NCBI GenBank assembly: GCA_024400635.1
Contig: JAKSMI010000005.1
Coordinates: forward strand, 124,001-188,000
Source of the DNA: Bacteroidales bacterium
Lineage (GTDB): Bacteria > Bacteroidota > Bacteroidia > Bacteroidales > WCHB1-69
DNA length: 64,000 bases
Direction of reading: 5' to 3'
This document shows positions 61,790 to 64,000 of the stretch, in pieces. Below the pieces are notes generated by a model. It was given only the letters and a program-made list of their open reading frames with translations. It had not been told where the DNA came from and searched no databases. Position 1 is the first letter of the stretch. Every line of letters starts with the position of its first letter. The translations under genes were made by a program, and so were the position numbers.

Positions 61790-64000
61790 ATGAAGTTTCG
61801 TCCGCTATTTCTTTTCCTTTTCATTGCGATGTTTCTGGCATCGTGCAGTTCGACCAAAATCCTGACTGAGAATCAGTATATGCTGACTAAGAACACGGTC
61901 ACGATGGAAGATGTCAAAGGAGATGAATTTTCGGACATGGTCAATTACGTGCTTCCGTTGCCCAACAATAAATTCATGGGCATTTTCAATGCGAGAACCT
62001 CGTTGTACGCCTCGACACAACCCAAAGTTGACGAGAAAACGGGCGAAGTCAAGGACTCCAAGTTCCGCAGATGGCTTCGAGAAGACGTCGGCGAGCCGCC
62101 AGTCCTTTTGGATTCAATGCTCATCACCAATTCGGAAACAAAACTGAAAACGGTAATGAAAAAGAAGGGGTTCTTTCATGCAGAAGTCCGCTCGGAAGTG
62201 GTATTTCCCAAGCCTAAAAAAGCCGTTGTCAACTATTATATTCGAGCTAACGATCCCTACTACATTCGTCGCGTGAGCATGGACATTCCCGTATATGAAT
62301 TTCGAAAAATTCTAATCGTCAGCATGCGAGGCAATGAAGTGAAACGAGGCATGCGCTATGACGAGGATTTGATTTCCGAAGAGATAGGCAGGATGACGCA
62401 GCTTCTTCGTAATGAAGGCTATTATTTTGCCAACACATCGTTGTTTTATTGTGAAGTGGATACGATTGGATCTAATGAAAGAAGGGATGCAGAGGGACAT
62501 CGTACCCTTGATTTGAAATTTGTCCTCAACACGGAAGACACCGCCGCCATTGAAAGAGCCCTTTACCGATACTACTTTGACAAAGTCAGCATACACACCA
62601 ACTACAATCTCGCCCATGGTGACGAGATTCAATACGACACCACGCACTTCTTTCCCCATCGCTCGCAAAACGACTCGACCGATTATCAATTTCTGACGCC
62701 GAGAGTGAAAGAAGCATACGGTAAAAACGGAATTCCCAAACGTGATTTCAAATTCAGAACCATCACGGATAAAATCTTTTGCAAATACGGAGAAATGTAT
62801 TCTGATGAATTATATTCCCGTACAAAAAAAGGCTTGAATGACCTCAACAATTTCAACACCATTGAAATTTCGTTGGAAGAAGACCTTGCCCGTCGTGACA
62901 CCATCAATAAAATCGGCTACCTCAACACGGAATACAAACTCGTTCGCCGAAAAGTCCATAGCATCGGCGGGCAGATTGATGTTCGCTCGGACAAGAGCGG
63001 ATTGTCCTTCACATACGGCAATCGTAACATTTTCAAGGGGGCAGAGAATTTCTCTTTGAATTTGAATGGCAGTTATTACTATTATTCAAAACTATATCAT
63101 TATCCCGAATTCGGGGCCTCAATTAAAATCGATTTTCCGCGCTTGTTTCTTTTCAAAAAATACGAAAAATCAACGGCTTTAAAATATTCTACTTCTCTAA
63201 CATTAGGTGGAACCTACTCAGGACTTTACAACCGATGGATGTTCAATGCGAGCTATTTTTATACTTACCAACCCAACATCAATATCAGCCATACCATTAC
63301 TCCTATTGACTTTAGGACACTCAACACGGATGAATCACGAAGCAAAGTCCTTTTCAGCAATTACTTCACAAAATCATATCTTGAGCGTTTCGAAAGGTTT
63401 TTCTTGTTATCCTTCAAATATTCGTTCAATTATGTTGTACCTTTCAAGCGTTATCACAAGAAGAACAACATGCGTTTTACGATTTCATACGAATCCAGTG
63501 GGATGTTGCTGACAGGGCTGAATGCACTTTTCACGCCAAGTAGTCGATGGAAGTTGGGACAGTATAACTACACCGCATATCAAGCCTTGGAATTCAATTG
63601 GCAGTACAACCATACCATCAACGAGAACAATGCCATAGCCATGCGTTTCAATGCTGGAGTCAAATTGCCTATTTTCTCAGGAAACATCATTCCATACGAA
63701 ACGGGATATTATTTAGGCGGCAGCAACAGTATGAGAGGATTCCCGTTTAGAGGCGTTGGTCCAGGTTCATACAGCAATGGTACAAAAATCGAATATACTG
63801 GTGATGTCAAATTGGAAATGAACTTCGAATATCGAGGGACTATTTACAAGGCATTCAAGTACGGCGTCTTCATCGACGCAGGAAATATTTGGTTATCTAG
63901 AAAATACGAAGGGATGGAGCATGCGGAGTTCAGATTTGACCGCTTTTACAAAGAAATTGCTCTTTGCGCGGGCGTAGGCATCCGCCTTGACTTCAACTTT
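61790..64000 (+). CDS. BamA/TamA-family outer membrane protein (3' end cut)
   Basis: The gene starts at the ATG at 61790 and runs in frame to the window edge (737 codons, no stop). A lipoprotein signal ending LASCSS (Cys19) leads to POTRA-like segments (about 20-380), then a beta barrel. The Omp85 motif is clear: LGGSNSMRGFPFRGVGPG near 640-660, with the RGF triad. Such proteins insert beta-barrel proteins or translocate autotransporters. Being lipidated, it resembles Bacteroidota TamA/TamL-type proteins more than classical BamA, so it may partner TamB. It starts 9 bp after the LolA-like stop. Confidence 0.88.
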   Translation, partial: MKFRPLFLFLFIAMFLASCSSTKILTENQYMLTKNTVTMEDVKGDEFSDMVNYVLPLPNNKFMGIFNARTSLYASTQPKVDEKTGEVKDSKFRRWLREDVGEPPVLLDSMLITNSETKLKTVMKKKGFFHAEVRSEVVFPKPKKAVVNYYIRANDPYYIRRVSMDIPVYEFRKILIVSMRGNEVKRGMRYDEDLISEEIGRMTQLLRNEGYYFANTSLFYCEVDTIGSNERRDAEGHRTLDLKFVLNTEDTAAIERALYRYYFDKVSIHTNYNLAHGDEIQYDTTHFFPHRSQNDSTDYQFLTPRVKEAYGKNGIPKRDFKFRTITDKIFCKYGEMYSDELYSRTKKGLNDLNNFNTIEISLEEDLARRDTINKIGYLNTEYKLVRRKVHSIGGQIDVRSDKSGLSFTYGNRNIFKGAENFSLNLNGSYYYYSKLYHYPEFGASIKIDFPRLFLFKKYEKSTALKYSTSLTLGGTYSGLYNRWMFNASYFYTYQPNINISHTITPIDFRTLNTDESRSKVLFSNYFTKSYLERFERFFLLSFKYSFNYVVPFKRYHKKNNMRFTISYESSGMLLTGLNALFTPSSRWKLGQYNYTAYQALEFNWQYNHTINENNAIAMRFNAGVKLPIFSGNIIPYETGYYLGGSNSMRGFPFRGVGPGSYSNGTKIEYTGDVKLEMNFEYRGTIYKAFKYGVFIDAGNIWLSRKYEGMEHAEFRFDRFYKEIALCAGVGIRLDFNF

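Overview
The window looks like a chromosomal segment of an uncultured Bacteroidota bacterium, most likely order Bacteroidales. The grounds are: about 25 promoter-like sites matching the Bacteroidota -7 motif TAnnTTTG (often TATCTTTG or TATTTTTG) just upstream of genes; A-rich leaders without clear Shine-Dalgarno sequences; a secreted protease with a type IX secretion C-terminal domain; a Bacteroides-type tryptophanase; and order-typical neighbourhoods (ExbB-ExbD-TonB-folC, tsaD divergent from tamB). No rRNA, tRNA, CRISPR array, integrase or transposase was seen.

Layout. 1-10 kb, minus strand: MBL-fold hydrolase and M3 peptidase; the ExbB/ExbD/TonB energy-transducing operon ending in folC; tsaD and glgB. 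10-17 kb, plus strand: a tight tamB, AI-2E-type transporter, deoC, tadA operon. 17-26 kb: a DUF2147 protein, rpsT, a UvrA2-type ABC ATPase, cysS, the SOS pair umuD-umuC, a GtrA-like protein and ygiQ. 26-33 kb, minus strand: a DAACS symporter, rocD, small membrane proteins and valS. 33-43 kb, minus strand: a seven-gene same-strand run (OmpH-like, YwqK-like lipoprotein, tryptophanase, M6 protease, DUF3109-Nudix fusion, purE, AddA-like helicase-nuclease). 43-52 kb: a TerB-like protein, then on plus an orphan DNA methyltransferase, maf, mrp, two SGNH proteins and recQ. 52-59.6 kb, minus strand: rpsA, a membrane protein, a C69 dipeptidase, pepD and lolD. 59.7-64 kb, plus strand: fumC, a LolA-like carrier and a BamA/TamA-family protein cut by the window end.

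Most genes are housekeeping: envelope biogenesis (TamB, BamA-like, LolA/LolD, OmpH, ExbBD-TonB), translation (S1, S20, ValRS, CysRS, TsaD, TadA), DNA repair (UmuDC, RecQ, AddA-like, UvrA2) and amino-acid and peptide catabolism (M3, M6, C69, PepD, tryptophanase, ornithine aminotransferase, DAACS). The latter set suits a peptide-using anaerobe.

The main unexplained feature is a modular family of structured intergenic repeats at about 3.3-3.6, 6.1, 29.5-30.0, 33.2-33.3 and 56.6-57.3 kb. Its recurring parts are short hairpins with a three-base TTC loop and compensating stem changes, CCGG-bracketed stem-loops followed by GTTAC, and tandem 7-8-mers. Two copies touch the stop codons of folC and the AddA-like gene. 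One locus holds a perfect 101-bp duplication flanking a 134-bp nested palindrome. I know of no name for this family.
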